A stretch of DNA of 64,000 bases from Neocallimastix lanati (nom. inval.) (GCA_016946835.1 JACVTC010000065.1:72501-136500); one strand, 5' to 3'; shown: positions 30,825 through 49,176, counted from the first letter of the stretch. Numbers and translations are program-made. Notes: a model not told the origin generated them from the sequence alone.

Positions 30825-31287
30825 ATGGAAAAGAAAAAAATATTTTTATTAATAAATTCATTATTTGCTATCAGTACTTATGGATTAATTTCAGATTTTG
30901 AAAATAATTTTTATTATTCAGTAGAAATAGATTATTCAGATAATGAATCAAAATCAATACTTGATAAAAGAGCAGAAAAATTAGCAAATACGCTTGGTTT
31001 TGTATCTGAAGGACAAATCGGGGAACTAAAAGGTCATTATACTTTCTCAAAAAGAAAAAATAAATTTAAAAGAACAGAAGACCAACTATCTGAATTTAAT
31101 TTTATTTTAAAAAATGAAACTGATGTTAAATGGTTTGATGAACAGGAAAAACGTCAGCATTTATTTAAAAGAGATGAAAAATTTCCTGGTCTTTCCGCTT
31201 TAAATATTAGAGACCCAGAATTTCATAAACAATGGCATTTAGTTAGTATACAATTATATTTGAGAAATTAATATTTGATATTTTAAC

Positions 31288-31356
<69 letters not shown>

Positions 31357-33760
31357 TATTATTATTATTGTTATGATGATAATAATTGCAATAATAATAA
31401 TAAAAATATTTATATATATTTATATTTATTAATATAAAGTAATAAAAACAACAATAATAATAATAACAATAGTAACAATAATAACAAAAATATTTACATA
31501 TATATTTATTAAAATAAAGTATAATAGAGAACAATCCGAAGATGGTAATGATATTAATGTAGTTCCAGTATGGTTACAAGGTAAATCATATTTATATATA
31601 TGTATGAATACTAAAGAATATTATTAAATATATTCGAAAAAATATTATTAATTATTTTAAATTGATAAAATATTTAAATAAAAAAAAAAAAAAAGGAATT
31701 ACTGGTAAGGGTATTAATGTATGTATTGTAGATGATGGTTTAGACTATGAACATCCAGATTTAGTCAAAAATTTCGTATGTATAATTCATTTTTATTTAT
31801 TTATTTAATTATTTATTTATAATTGTTATTATAATGAATATTATTTTTTATTTTTTTTTTTTTTTTATTTTTATATTACTTTATTTTTATTACTTATAAT
31901 TATTGATTGTAAAAATTTTTTTTTTTTAAAATAAATTAAAAAAAAAAAGTTAGAATAATTAATTAAAATTAATATATATACATTATTATTATTGTTATTA
32001 ATATATATATATTTATTTATAGTTCAAAGAAGGTTCATATGATTTTAATGATCATCGTCAATTACCTACACCAACTTTATATAATGATAATCATGGAACG
32101 AGATGTGCAGGTCAAGTAGCTGCAGCTATTAATGATGCTTGTGGTGTAGGTATAGCTTTTGATGCTGGTGTATCAGGTGTAAGAATTTTATCTGGAACCT
32201 TAACAGATGCAGATGAAGCAGCTTCATTAAATTATAAATTCCAAGAGAATCATATTTATTCATGTAGTTGGGGTCCAGCTGATGATGGTAAAACTTGTGA
32301 AGGTCCAAGTCCCTTGGTAGCAAAGGCCTTTAAGAATGGTATCGAAAAAGGTAGAGATAATAAAGGTTCAATATTTGTATTTGCTACTGGTAATGGTGGT
32401 ATTTATGGTGATAATTGGTAAGCCTTTGATATATATAAATTAATGTAATATAATATATGAATATATAATTATTATTATTATTATTTTATTATTTTTTTAT
32501 AAATTCATTATTTTTTTAAATAGTATAATAAAAATAATTTATAATATATATATAAAAATTATTGTTATTAATATATTATATATATATATTTATTCTTCGT
32601 ATTTATTTAAATAGTAATTTTGATGGATATACCAATAGTATATATACAATTTCTATCGGTGCTATAAGTAGTAAAAATGAGCATCCGCCATATTCAGAAC
32701 CATGCTCTGCTCAAATTGCAGTTACTTATAGTAGTGGATCATCAAAACAAATTGTTAGTATAGTATATCGTTTAACATAATTAATATTGAATTAATTTGT
32801 TAATTATTTTAAATTACTAATAATAATGCTTTAAATTTTTTTTTAAAAATTTATTTTAAAATGCTTAACAAATTAAATCATAAATAATAGACAACAACTG
32901 ATGTATCCATTGGTCATTTATCAAATCCTGTATGTACAAGTAATCATGGTGGTACATCAGCTGCGGCTCCAATAGCAGCTGGTATTTTTGCTTTAGTTTT
33001 AAATGCAAGGTATATTATTTATATTTTGTAGTAATAAATTTAATAATGATAAAACATAATTATAATAAATATAATAAGCATAGTAAATAATAATAAACAT
33101 AATAAACATAAATAAAAACATAATAAATATAATAGACATTATAATCATAAATATAAACATAATAATAAACATAATAATTATATTATAATTGTTATTATTT
33201 TATTAATTTTAAATATAATAAATTATTTTCTAACTATTTAATTATTTATATTTAAACTATTATAAATGTTTCATAAATATTCATTTTAAAGACCCGAATT
33301 AACTTGGAGAGATCTTCAAAGATTAGCTATTGAATCTGCTATTCCAGTTGCTTTAGATGATCCTGATTGGGTTGATACTGTTAAAAATAGAAAATTTAAT
33401 CATAAATATGGTTATGGTAAACTTGATACTGAAATTCTTGTGAAAAATGCTAAAACATTTAAATTACTTAATGGTCAAACATCTTATGAATCTGAAGTTC
33501 AAAAAGTTGATAAAGAAATAATAGGTAATGAACCTGTAACATCTACTATAGAAATTTTACCGGAACATGTGGAAAAATTTAAACATTTAGAACATGTAAA
33601 TGTAAGAGTTAATATGGAACATCAAAGACGTGGTGACGTAAAAATTGATTTAATTTCACCACATGGACTTGTTTCTAATATTGCAACTTCAAGAAGAAAG
33701 GATGCTAGTGAAAAGGGATTAGAAAATTGGCTATTTATGTCCGTTAAACACTGGTAAATG

Positions 33761-33821
<61 letters not shown>

Positions 33822-34819
33822 TTTAATTATGTATATTATTACTTGATATTAAATTTATTTATTTTAATAAATATTATATAATAATTAGGGATGAAGATCC
33901 AGTTGGTGTATGGACTATTAGAGCCCAAAATGAACTTAGTGAAACATCAAAAGGAAGATTAATTGATTGGACTTTAATTTTATGGGGTGAAGTGTTAGGT
34001 GAAGGAGAAACTAGAGATGATGATGCTGATAATAATGATAATAAGGATGATGATAATAAGGATGATGATAATAAGGATGATGATAATAAGGATGATGATA
34101 ATAAAGATAATGATAATAAGGATAATGATAATAAGGATGATGATAATAAGGATGATGATAATAAGGATAATGATAATAAGGATGATGATAATAAGGATGA
34201 TGATAATAAAGATGATGATAATAAGGATGAAGATAATAAAGATACACCAAAAGAAGAAAATCCAACCGAAAATTCACCAACGGAAGAACAAACCTCTTCT
34301 GTTGATGGTGAAAAAACTACGAATCCAAGTGAAAATGAAGAAAAACCAACAGCTACCGATAAAAATGATGAAGATAAAGCAACTGAAGTACCTTCAGAAG
34401 AAAAACCAAAAGATAATGATACACCTTTAACTGCACCAGGTGGTGATAAAGGAATGGATTATGAAAGAACTCATGAAGCAATTGTTGCAGCAGAATTTGC
34501 TGTAGGTATAGTCGGTATTGCTGGTGTTGGATTTGCATTTTGGAGATTTGCACGTAAAAGAAATTATAGAGATGATATTGAATTCCAAATTTTAGATCAA
34601 CAGAAACAATTAATGGCTGAAGAAGAAGAAGAAGATGATGATGATGAATATGACGATGGTAATGAAAATATAGTAATAGATAATGGTGAAACTGAGATGC
34701 ATAATAAAATCATATTTGAAAATCATTTCTTAGATGATGAGGAAGAACATTATAATTTAGAAAATATAGAAACTCTTGATTTATTGGAAGATGATGAAAT
34801 ATCTCAACCATCAGTGTAA
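30825..34819 (+). CDS. KEX2: Kexin-like proprotein convertase (subtilisin family S8B)
   Basis: Cleaves secretory proproteins after dibasic sites in the late Golgi. Eight exons: 30825-31245, 31530-31580, 31696-31775, 32023-32417, 32615-32753, 32891-33009, 33292-33753, 33889-34819; 865 aa. A hydrophobic N-terminus (IFLLINSLFAISTYGLIS) is the signal peptide. The prodomain has dibasic sites including LFKRDEKFPG. The catalytic domain has Asp170 (VDDGLD), His208 (NHGTRCAG), oxyanion Asn308 (ATGNGG) and Ser385 (GGTSAAAP). The P domain spans ~425-590. Next come an acidic DDDNK repeat stalk (34014-34245) and a Pro/Thr/Glu-rich stretch, one membrane helix (~752-775, AAEFAVGIVGIAGVGFAFW) followed by RKRN, and an acidic cytosolic tail. 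Domain order and size match fungal kexins. Intron 1 holds a ~60-bp AAT array; intron 7 starts with an ATT array. Confidence 0.93.
34014..34245 (+). repeat. In-frame 15-bp repeats encoding DDDNK/DNDNK stalk
   Basis: About 15 units of the type GATGATGATAATAAG within kexin exon 8, giving an acidic, probably disordered luminal stalk between the P domain and the membrane helix. The other two frames, and the minus strand, give artefactual ORFs. Confidence 0.95.
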
Positions 34820-35225
34820 TTTTTTTTATAAAAAAAAAATATAATAAAAAAAAAATTAAAAATCATTCATCATTACTACTAATACTACTACTCCTAATAA
34901 TAATAATAATAAATAACAACTTATTTATAGTATATGTTTATAAATAATTGTTTGGATTATCATCGAATTTATTTGAATTATTTATAATTTAAAATTTAAA
35001 ATATAATATAATTTTATTTTATTTTATTTTATTTTATTTTTTTTAAAAAAGTATAATTTTCACCTTTCTTTTTTTTTATTTTATCATATAAATACCAAAA
35101 ATTAATATATAAAAATTATCTTTTTTTTTTTTTTTTTCTTTTTTTTTTTTTTAAAAAAAAGAAAAAATAAATAAAATTTTTATTTAATAATAAAAATAAA
35201 TAATAATTATAATAAAATAATAATA

Positions 35226-35269
<44 letters not shown>

Positions 35270-35346
35270 AATAAAACATTTTTTTTTATATAATAAATAA
35301 TAACAACAATAATAATAAAAAAATAAATGAATAAATTAGTAAATAA

Positions 35347-35390
<44 letters not shown>

Positions 35391-35640
35391 AATAATAAAT
35401 ACCAATAACTTTATATAATAATTTAAATTTTAATTGTTATTTTTAATTTCAATATTACAATTATTATTATATATTGTATTTTTTATTTATTATTTTTCTT
35501 CTTAAAATAATAATGAGTGAAAAAATTATTATGCCTACATCTGTTTATTTTAATTTATAATATTTTTTTTTTTTTTTTTGGTATATTAGAAATTCTTTAG
35601 AAAAAAAAAAATTAAAAATTAATAAATAATATAAAATTAA

Positions 35641-35672
<32 letters not shown>

Positions 35673-36043
35673 TTAAAAATTAAAGATAAACGATTAAAAA
35701 TTAAGTATATAATACAATTAAGATAATAATTAATAATAATAATAATAATAAATAAATAATAAATATTTAAAAAAAAAAAAAAATTATTTAAAATATTAAA
35801 TATATATATATATTTTTTAATATATTTATATATTTATAGATTATTATTTACAGAATTATAAATACATCATAAACATACATAAATAAATAAAATAATATAC
35901 TTTTGTTTATTATTATTTACATTACTTTCTTTACCTTTGTTTTAAAGTTAATAGTCTATACATAAATATTGGAATATAATTTAATTTAAATCATTGATTA
36001 AAATAATAATAAATAAATATTAATAGTATTATGTTTTAATTTT

Positions 36044-36081
<38 letters not shown>

Positions 36082-36141
36082 AGTTTTCTGGAATATATAT
36101 ATAAATTGGAATTTTTTTTTTTTTTTTTTAAAAAAAATTTT
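34820..36141. other. AT-rich 3'-3' spacer between kexin and Esa1-type genes
   Basis: Contains poly-A runs of about 40 nt (35231-35267 and 35351-35389), a TTTTA array and a poly-T run (36050-36077). Both flanking genes end towards it, so it holds their 3' ends. No gene seen. Confidence 0.8.
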
Positions 36142-40388
<4,247 letters not shown>

Positions 40389-41221
40389 CTTTAATTTTTA
40401 TTTATTCCTTTTTTTTTTTTTTATAATATCATTAATATATGTATATATATTTTATCTGACATCATTTATAAAACTATATAATTTAAAAAAAAAATATATA
40501 AATATAAAAATGAAATCAAACGTAGACTTTAATAACTACAATAATAAAATTTAATTTAATATTAAATTTTTAAATGAATACAAATATATTTTCATTATAT
40601 ATTTTATTCTGTTTTATTTTTTATATTTCTGTTGTTTTTCTTTGTCTATTTTTACTTTATATTTTTATTATATTTATAAACTCTTTATAAAATATTTTAT
40701 TTTTATTTATAGACAAACAAAATATTGTATACTTAATTTTTCATAATAATTTTTATCTTTATGTCCATTTATAATTTTTATAACGCTTGTCATATTTGTT
40801 AACTTTCGTTTTCTTTTGTCTATTTTTACTTCATATTTTTATTGTATTTATAAACTCTTTAGTAAATATTTTATTTTTATCAGTGGACAAACAAAATATT
40901 GTATACTTAATTTTTCATAATAATTTTATCTTTATGTCCATTTATAATTTCTATAACGCTTGTCATATTTGTTAACTTTTTTCATTACTATATTAATCTA
41001 TTAATCTATTTTTTTTTTTTTTTTTTTATTTTTTTTTTTTTACAATTTATATATTTTTATTTTTTATTATTTTTTCTGTCTATTTTATCACAGTTAACTG
41101 TTTTAAGTCCAGTTATTATTTATATAATCTTTATGCTTGTTTTATCATATTTGTTAACTTTTATATAAGTATATTATTTTATATCTATTGGTTTATACTT
41201 ATATTCGCTTTTTATTTGATA

Positions 41222-41292
<71 letters not shown>

Positions 41293-42023
41293 GAAACTGT
41301 TTTAGGTCCGGTTATTATTTATTTAATCTTTATGCCAGTTTTATCATATTTGTTAATTTTTACAAAAGTATATTATTGGTTTATTTTATATATATGTACA
41401 TATATATACAATTTATACATTATATATATATTATATATATATTTTTTTTTTTATAATAATTACTTTGAAGTCTTCTTTTTACTTATATATAATTTCAACT
41501 ACTTTTGTAATATTTGTTAACTTTTTTATAAATAAATTTTCTTATATATATATATATATTTATATATTATATTTATAGTAATTGTTTTATATTTCTCATA
41601 TTTAAATTTATATGTTATTCTTAAACAATCAATATATTTCTATTTTTAAGTCTTTTTTATTTTTTTTTTTTTTATTTATTTATTATTATTATTATTATTA
41701 TTTTTTCTATTAATTTATATATATCGAGTTCACGTATAATCTTTTACTATCTTTTTTTTTTTTTTTTTTATCTTCATTTATGTTTTTTTTTTTTATATAA
41801 TTTTATTATCTTTTATTAGTTTATACTGAACAAGTAGTTCAGAGGAAAATTTTATTATAGATTTAATAAAATAAAACTTAAATATATTGGATATTTAGTA
41901 ACCAATCATTTACTAAGATGTATTAATTATATATATCGGTCTATATATAAAAAGCATTAAGTTTCACAATAAATACTTTCAAGGAAAGTAGTTTATAACA
42001 ACTATTGTATTAATATATAAAAA
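40389..42023. other. Spacer with degenerate ~165-200-bp repeat array
   Basis: Two units of about 173 bp at ~40631-40980 are nearly identical (GACAAACAAAATATTGTATA, TAACGCTTGTCATATTTG). Two diverged units follow at ~41089-41190 and ~41291-41380 (GTTATTATTTA...CATATTTGTTAA), and a weak fifth at ~41509. No gene; the Tyr/Leu/Phe-rich ORFs are translations of this array. Confidence 0.8.
40631..41525. repeat. Degenerate tandem repeat, five copies sharing (C/A)ATATTTGTTAA
   Basis: Copies of the terminal motif begin at 40791, 40964, 41146, 41345 and 41509, spacing 173, 182, 199 and 164 bp. The first two units are near-identical. Confidence 0.8.
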
Positions 42024-45000
42024 ATGTCTAGAGTTAAACAACCAACTTGGTATAAACCAGAGAATACTCAACCAAAGTTAAAAGTTTACAATACTTTTAC
42101 ACATGAAAAAGTAATTTTTATTTTATTTTACTTTATTTTATTTAATTTTATTTTATTTTTCTTATTTATTTATAAAAATTTTATCAATACCAACAGTATA
42201 ATTTATTAATAAAGCAAATATTAATAAACTTAAATATACGAAGTATCTATTTCGAAATTAATGTTTTATTTCATATTGTTTTATTATTATTAATGTCATT
42301 AAAAATAATATATATATAAAAGGATGAATTTGTTCCAGCTAATGGAAATGTAGTTAATTGGTACTGTTGTGGACCAACTGTCTATGATGCATCTCACATG
42401 GGTCATGCTAGGTAAATAATTATTTTTCATCATTTCACATAATCATTATTAATAATGTTAAAGAATTTATTTATATAACGTAAATGTTATGTGATATTAT
42501 TTAATATATATATTAATATATAAATATATAAATATAGAACTTTCATTACTTTCGATATCTTAAGAAGAATTATGCAAGATTATTTCAATTACGATGTTAA
42601 TTATGTTATGAATGTTACTGATATTGATGATAAGGTTCATTTTTTATCCACTTTAAAAATAATAACTATAATAACAATAATAATAAATATTAAAACTAAT
42701 ATATATGTTTATAAATTAATAAAAAAAAAAAAAAAGAATTTTATTATTAAATAATATAAATTTTTTTATTTATTAAATATATTAAATATTTACAATCTGA
42801 AAATAATTTTAAAAGATTATTTTAAGAGCTCGTCAAACTTATCTTGTAAAACAAAAGAAAGAAAATTCTACTCAATTAAATGATGAACTTGTTAATGAAA
42901 TTACTGGTTATTTATTAGAATATATGAAAAAACAATTTAATGATTTCTTAAAAAGTAAGAATACTGAAATTAATTCCATTAATGATATTACTACTTTCAG
43001 TAAGGACGATTTCAAAACTTTAGATAATCTTGAAAAGAGAGCCAAACTTTCTATGTATTATGATATTGCAGTATGTTATTATATTTAATAAAATAAAATT
43101 AATACTTTTAATTTTTTTTTTTTTATTGTATTGTATCGAATTATTTTCTTTTCGTTTTTGATAAATACTAAATATATGAACATTGAAAATAATTAAAAAT
43201 ATTGTTAGTTCAACTCATTCAAAGGTATTGAAAAAGCTAAAGAAGATATCAAGAATAATAAGGTTTCTCAGGAAAATGCTTCAGAATTAATTGATGCAGC
43301 TAGTGGTGTTGTTGGTATTTCATTGGATGCTGTTGTAAGTACATTTTTAAATTTATTAATTAAAAAATATATATAAAAAAAAAGTATCAATAATTTCTTT
43401 ATTTCTTGTCATATTATAAATTCCCTTTAAATAACTTGTATAAATTTAATCATAATGGAAACATTTTTAAATGAACGAATATTATTAGCTATATTTAATT
43501 TTGTGTTAATATTAAATAATATAAATATTATTTTTTTCTTCTATAAAAAATTTTGTAAATACAAATAGCATGGAGCTGAAGTCACTGATCCAAAGGTATT
43601 CCGTGAATTAGCTGCTTATTGGGAAGGAGAATTTTTCAAGGATATTAAAGCACTTAATGTAAATATTTTTTAATTATAATCATAATAATAAATAAGTAAT
43701 TAAAATAATTAAAATGAATAAATAAATTCATAAATAAATAAATAATAATAATAGTAATAGTAACAATAACAACTATAATAATAATAATAATAATAATAAT
43801 AAAATATAAAGATTTTATACCCAGATTTCGTTACTCGTGTCAGTCAATTTGTCCCAGAAATTGTTGATTTTATTCAAAAAATTATTGATAATGGTTATGG
43901 GTATGCTTCAAGATAAAAAAAAAAAAACAATAAAAATATTTAATATTAATAATGCTTATTAAGTATTTACATATATATAATTCAATAAATATCATTATTA
44001 TACTTATGTTCACAGTTATGAATCTGAAGGTTCTGTTTACTTTGATACCGTAGCTTTTGATAATAGTCCAAATCATGATTATTGTAAATTAGCTCCATGG
44101 TCAAAGGGAGATACAAAATTGATGGAAGAAGGTGAAGGTTCATTAGGTATAAAATTAAGTGGTAAGAAGAATCCAGCCGATTTTGCTTTATGGAAGAAAT
44201 CCAAGCCAGGAGAACCACAATGGGAATCTCCATGGGGATATGTAAATATATGGAATATAATATAACTAACATGATAATAATATACTATTGATCTATTGAT
44301 GTTAATCAATTATAATATGTTATATAATCAAATATATATATAAATATAATAATAAATGTAAATAGGGTCGTCCAGGTTGGCATATTGAATGTTCCGTTAT
44401 GGCAAGTAGAGTTTTAGGTTCAAATATCGATATTCACAGTGGTGGTATTGATTTAGCATTCCCACATCACGATAATGAAATTGCCCAATCAGAAGTAATA
44501 ACATAATATATATTATTATATATATTTTTGTTTTTATTTGTGCATATCAAAAGAAAAATATATATATATATATATAAAAAAAATATATATATATAAAATA
44601 AAATAAAAAACTGGAAATTTTATGGATGTTTTTGATACATTGAAATATATTAAAGAAATGAAATATTTCAACCACTTAAATATCCAATATTAACTGTGTG
44701 ATTCTCTGATTAAATTGTTATAGTTGTTACAATTTTTTTCGTTCCAAACTCACAACATATTCAGTTTATATTTATAAATTTAATATTAAAAAATATATAT
44801 ATATATATATATTTATTTATTTTTATTAATAAATAATTTATTATTAATATATTTTTATATACAATGAAGGCTCATTTTGATAATAAACAATGGATGAATT
44901 ATTTCCTTCATGCTGGTCATTTACATATTGATGGTCAAAAAATGTCAAAGAGTTTAAAGAACTTTGTTACAATTCAAGTAAGTTTATTATAAATAATTAT

Positions 45001-46649
45001 ATTACACTATTTAAATAAATAAATATATATATATATATAATTTAAATATATAACAAAATAAATGTTAATTAATTTATATAGGAAGCACTTAAAAACTACA
45101 CCGCTAATCAAATTAGATGGATGTTCTTATTACACGCTTGGGATAGTGTTTTAGATTACAAGGATAGTACTATGACTGAAGCTATTTCTGTTGAAAGAAC
45201 ATTCAATGTAATAAATATATTTAAATTAGTTTATATTATCATTATATATTGTTATTACTGTTATTATTGTTATTTTATTCTTTTATTATTTTTTGATTTT
45301 TTAATTTTTATTTTATTTTTATTTTTTTTTTTCTTTAATTTTTGTTATTTTTGGTTGTGTGTAATATGTTATATTAATAAAATAATATTTTATTTCTATA
45401 TAATAGAATTTCTTTATTAATGTTAAAGCCATTATTAATGAACAAAAGAATAAGGTTAAAGAATTTACAACCGATAACAACTACTCTGAACTTGAAGATG
45501 GTTTATTTAAAAAGTAATTAATAATTTAAAAGCATAAAAAATAATTTTTTGTATTTTTTATTTTTTATTTTTTATTTTAATTTTTTATTTTTTATTTTTT
45601 CTTTATATTTATTAAAATTTTTTTAATTTTTAATATTTAGCTTAATACAAACTCAAAATACAGTTAATGCTGCTTTATGTGATAACTTTGACACTGTTAC
45701 CGCCGTTCAATCAATGCTTGACATTATTTCAAAGGTCAATGTTTATATTTCTCAAAAGAGTCAACAAAAGAAGGAAGCCAATGTTCAAGTTTTAGGTAAA
45801 ATTGCAAGATTCATTACCAAGATGATTAAATGCTTTGGTTTAACACCAGATACTGATAGCCCAATTGGTTTTGTTGATGCCTCTAGTGTTGGTGGAAACG
45901 TATGTATAATAAAAATTAAAAATTATAATATTTAAATATTAAAAATGATTATTACTTTGATTAACAGTTAAATTTCACATATATATACTTATTAAATCAT
46001 TAAATAGAAAGATGATTTGGTTATGCCATATCTTCAAGTTTTATCAAAATTCAGAGATAATGTTAGAGATCTTTCTATTAACAAGAAAGGTAAATAGATA
46101 ATAAGTATTTTATAAGAATTATTAATAAATTAAAAATTAATGTATTATAGTAAAATATTAATTTTATTAATTATATATATTTTATTAAAAATATTAATAA
46201 TAATTTATTATTAAATAAAAGATCATAAGGAAATTCTTAAGTTATGTGATAAATTAAGAGATGAAGATTTAGTTGATCTTGGTGTTAGTTTAGATGATCG
46301 TGATGATGGTGTTGCTTTAGTTAAACTTGTTGATCGTGAAACTTTAATTAAACAAAGAGAAGAAAAATTAGAAAAAGAAAGACAAAAGAAATTACAAAAG
46401 GAAGCCAAACAAGCTGCTGCTGCTAAGAAACGTGCTGAAAAGTTAGCTAAAGGTAAAACTCCACCAAATGAATTATTTAAAACTGAAGAATATAAGAAAT
46501 TATATTCTGAATGGGATGATAAGGGCTTCCCAACCAAGGATATTGAAGGAAAGGAATTATCTAAGAGTGCAGTTAAGAAGTTAACTAAACTTTATAACAA
46601 TCAAGTTAAATTACATGAAGAATACAAAAAATCTCTTGAAGAAGCATAA
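42024..46649 (+). CDS. CRS1: Cysteinyl-tRNA synthetase (class I)
   Basis: Charges tRNA-Cys with cysteine. Fifteen exons: 42024-42110, 42323-42411, 42538-42634, 42816-43070, 43209-43334, 43569-43658, 43812-43900, 44016-44241, 44366-44494, 44870-44977, 45082-45207, 45407-45513, 45641-45899, 46008-46089, 46222-46649; 765 aa, the usual eukaryotic cytosolic size. HIGH motif is HMGH (54-57) in [14 protein letters not shown]; zinc-site residues include Cys in YCCGPT and CSVMAS plus [16 protein letters not shown] at 420-424. A eukaryote-type insertion ([10 protein letters not shown]...HGAEVTDPK) sits between the halves of the Rossmann fold. The C-terminus is a Lys-rich coiled extension ([20 protein letters not shown]) with [20 protein letters not shown]. 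All introns GT-AG. Confidence 0.96.
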
Positions 46650-46681
46650 ATAGTTAAAAACGTTAATGGGAATTAAAGGCA

Positions 46682-46718
<37 letters not shown>

Positions 46719-47138
46719 TAAATTAAAAATTATATTTTTTAAAATTTTATAAATATATATATAATAAGGGTAATACACAGTTATATTTAAAAAAATTAAA
46801 TCAAATAATTAAAATAATTAATAAAAGCTATAAAAAAAAAAATAAAAATAAATTAAAAAAAAAAAAAAAAAAAAAAGAAAAAAATTCTTTAATTAAAATT
46901 TACAAAATAATTGAAAAAAGAAAATTAGAATTTCTTTATGTTAATATAATTTTATAATTATAAATAAATTTATTATTAAATGATTATATATTAAAATATA
47001 TAAAATCTCAAATTCCAATGCAATAAATAAATAAATATATAAATATATAAATAAATAAAAAATAATATTAATAATTCTATAAATTTTTTTTTGTTTCAAA
47101 TTTAAATATTATATATATATGTTTTTTTTTTTTTTTAT

Positions 47139-47181
<43 letters not shown>

Positions 47182-47272
47182 TTAAAAGTTATAAAATTTT
47201 TATTTATATTTTTGGAGACCAAAAAAAAAAAAAAAAAAAAAAAATGGAAAAATAAAAAAATTATAATATATA
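46650..47272. other. AT-rich spacer
   Basis: AAT array (46684-46717), poly-A (46857-46877), long poly-T (47147-47176), poly-A (47221-47243). No gene seen. Confidence 0.85.
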
Positions 47273-47643
47273 TGTGTGATGTGGTGTTCGATAGTGGGGA
47301 ACAGAGACAACTAAATGAACTACTTTTCAAAGGTTCATCTGAGTCACCTGTTCCAAAAATTGTGGGCTTGGAGGAATTCTTAACAAGGGCAATACCTATC
47401 ATAAGTAGTTCGTTTGAGCTATTATTTGATAGGTATTTCAAATTACCAAACTTAACCAAAGAGCGTCGACCATCGTACTGATAAGAAATAATGATAATAC
47501 GGGATCATCATCTATTTCTACGAAGAGTGAATCTCGCCCTAGTAGTTCAATAAATGATGAATCCGGGGAGAGTTTAGTGGTTACCACACTATCTATTTTA
47601 AAGAGGTTACTTCTAGGTTTTATTTCTTTTTTTTATTTGTTAT
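47273..47643 (+). pseudogene. Coding-like fragment of unknown gene, frameshifted
   Basis: A segment of clearly higher G+C begins TGTGATGTGG after an A/AT-rich run. One frame reads CDVVFDSGEQRQLNELLFKG and on through GLEEFLTRA, SSSFELLFDRYFKLP to a stop at 47479-47481. A shifted frame continues coherently (RNNDNTGSSSISTKSESRPS, then LSILKRLLLGFIS) to TGA near 47643. Composition and codon use are protein-like on both sides of the shift, so this is a broken gene. No start codon context and no family recognised. A transposon or other foreign origin is possible. Confidence 0.5.
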
Positions 47644-48000
47644 GAAGAGAAAATTTTCCGCATAGTTCATTACCATTTTATTGTTAAATTATTAATTATA
47701 ATAATAAAAAATAAAAAATAAAAAAGCTCAAAAATACTATGTATTTCGGCAAGTTGTACATACAATTAATAAATATAGAAAAATATAATTTAATTGAATG
47801 ATAATTTTAAAATTTTTTTAATAATTTAAATAAATAATTTAATAATATTTATATTATTAACTTTTATTTTTATTTTTTAATTTCAAATGTACTTTTCACC
47901 TACATGTATTTTTTTTTTTTTTTTTATAATAAAATTAATTAAGTTATGGAAGGGTATTCTCTTCCCTGTCTAATAATATAAAAAAAAAAAAAAAAAAAAA

Positions 48001-48420
48001 TGTGATGTGGTAACGATTATTTAAGTTCCTTCATGGTGAAAGAGATGCAGATATTATTGATTTAAATTATAAAATAAGAATGGAATATTTTGTTTAATAA
48101 ACAAATCATTTCTGGTGATTATTCTAAAACGTCATTCTTGGTGCGATCTGAGGCTCTCTTTACAGAAATTTATACCTAGGGCTAGTATTCGACAAGGATT
48201 CAACTATGCCTATTGTATGATTAATTTGTATACCATTAGATCCACCGTTGTCAAGAGTATCAGCGTCAAAAACGATATGGTAATGAAAAAATTCATATAC
48301 AAATTCCAGATAATAATTTTTATCCATATGGAGTTATCATCAATGAACGGGAAAAGTGAGAGGCCGTTTCATCCTCGTAACTCAAAACAAAGTAATTTTT
48401 TAATATTAATGTAAAAAAAT
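48001..48420 (+). pseudogene. Second coding-like fragment, multiply frameshifted
   Basis: It begins TGTGATGTGG directly after a poly-A run, as does the fragment 730 bp upstream. Protein-like stretches in alternating plus frames: FLHGERDADIIDLNYKIRME, SGDYSKTSFLVRSEALFTEI, ASIRQGFNYAYCMINLYTIR, IQIPDNNFYPYGVIINE and ERPFHPRNSKQS. At least three frame changes are needed, so it is a pseudogene. Function unknown; it may belong with the fragment at 47273-47643. Confidence 0.45.
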
Positions 48421-48496
48421 AAATATTTCATGTATTTTATTTTAATATATATATATATATATATTTTAATAAATATTATTAAATAAAGTTTATTTT

Positions 48497-48534
<38 letters not shown>

Positions 48535-49176
48535 ATTAAATAATAATATATAATAATAATAATAATAAATTGATTATCATTTATTATTATATATTATTAT
48601 TTATGGGTATATATTTTTATTTTATTGCTGTAAAATTCAAAATTTTATAATGATAATTAAATATATATTTTTCAAATAAAAATAAAAATAATAATTTTAG
48701 TTAATATAAATTATATGAAAAAAAAATTTAATAAATTTTTTTTTTCTTTTTTTTAAATAAATAGATTTTTTTTTTTAAAAATTAATAGATTTTTTTTTTT
48801 AAATTTAATAATTTTTTTTTTTTTTTTAAATTAATAGATTTTTTTTTCTTTGTTTTGATTATATATTACTATATATATATATTAATTAAAAAAAATAATA
48901 ATTATAATAATAATAATAATAATAATAAAGATTGAAATTGAAATTAAACAAAATAAAAAAAATAAAATAAAAAAATAAAAATTACAAATAACATAAATTA
49001 AAAACAAAAATAAATAAATAAAATAAAATAAAATGAATGAATGATTGAATATATAATAAATAAATAAAAAATAATAACATTAAAGTTTTCTATATAATAA
49101 AAATTTTACATTATATATAATAAAAATTTTTTTTTTTTTTTTGTATATAATTAATTATATCAATTTGTTATTTAAA
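48421..49176. other. AT-rich spacer
   Basis: Poly-A (48500-48530), repeated blocks of TAATAGATTTTTTTTT (48760-48850), AAT units. It holds the 3' end of the downstream minus-strand gene. No other gene seen. Confidence 0.8.

Noticed and set aside
34011-34430. Met/Ile-rich and His/Tyr-rich frames over the kexin stalk
   Set aside because: Out-of-frame shadows of the DDDNK repeat.
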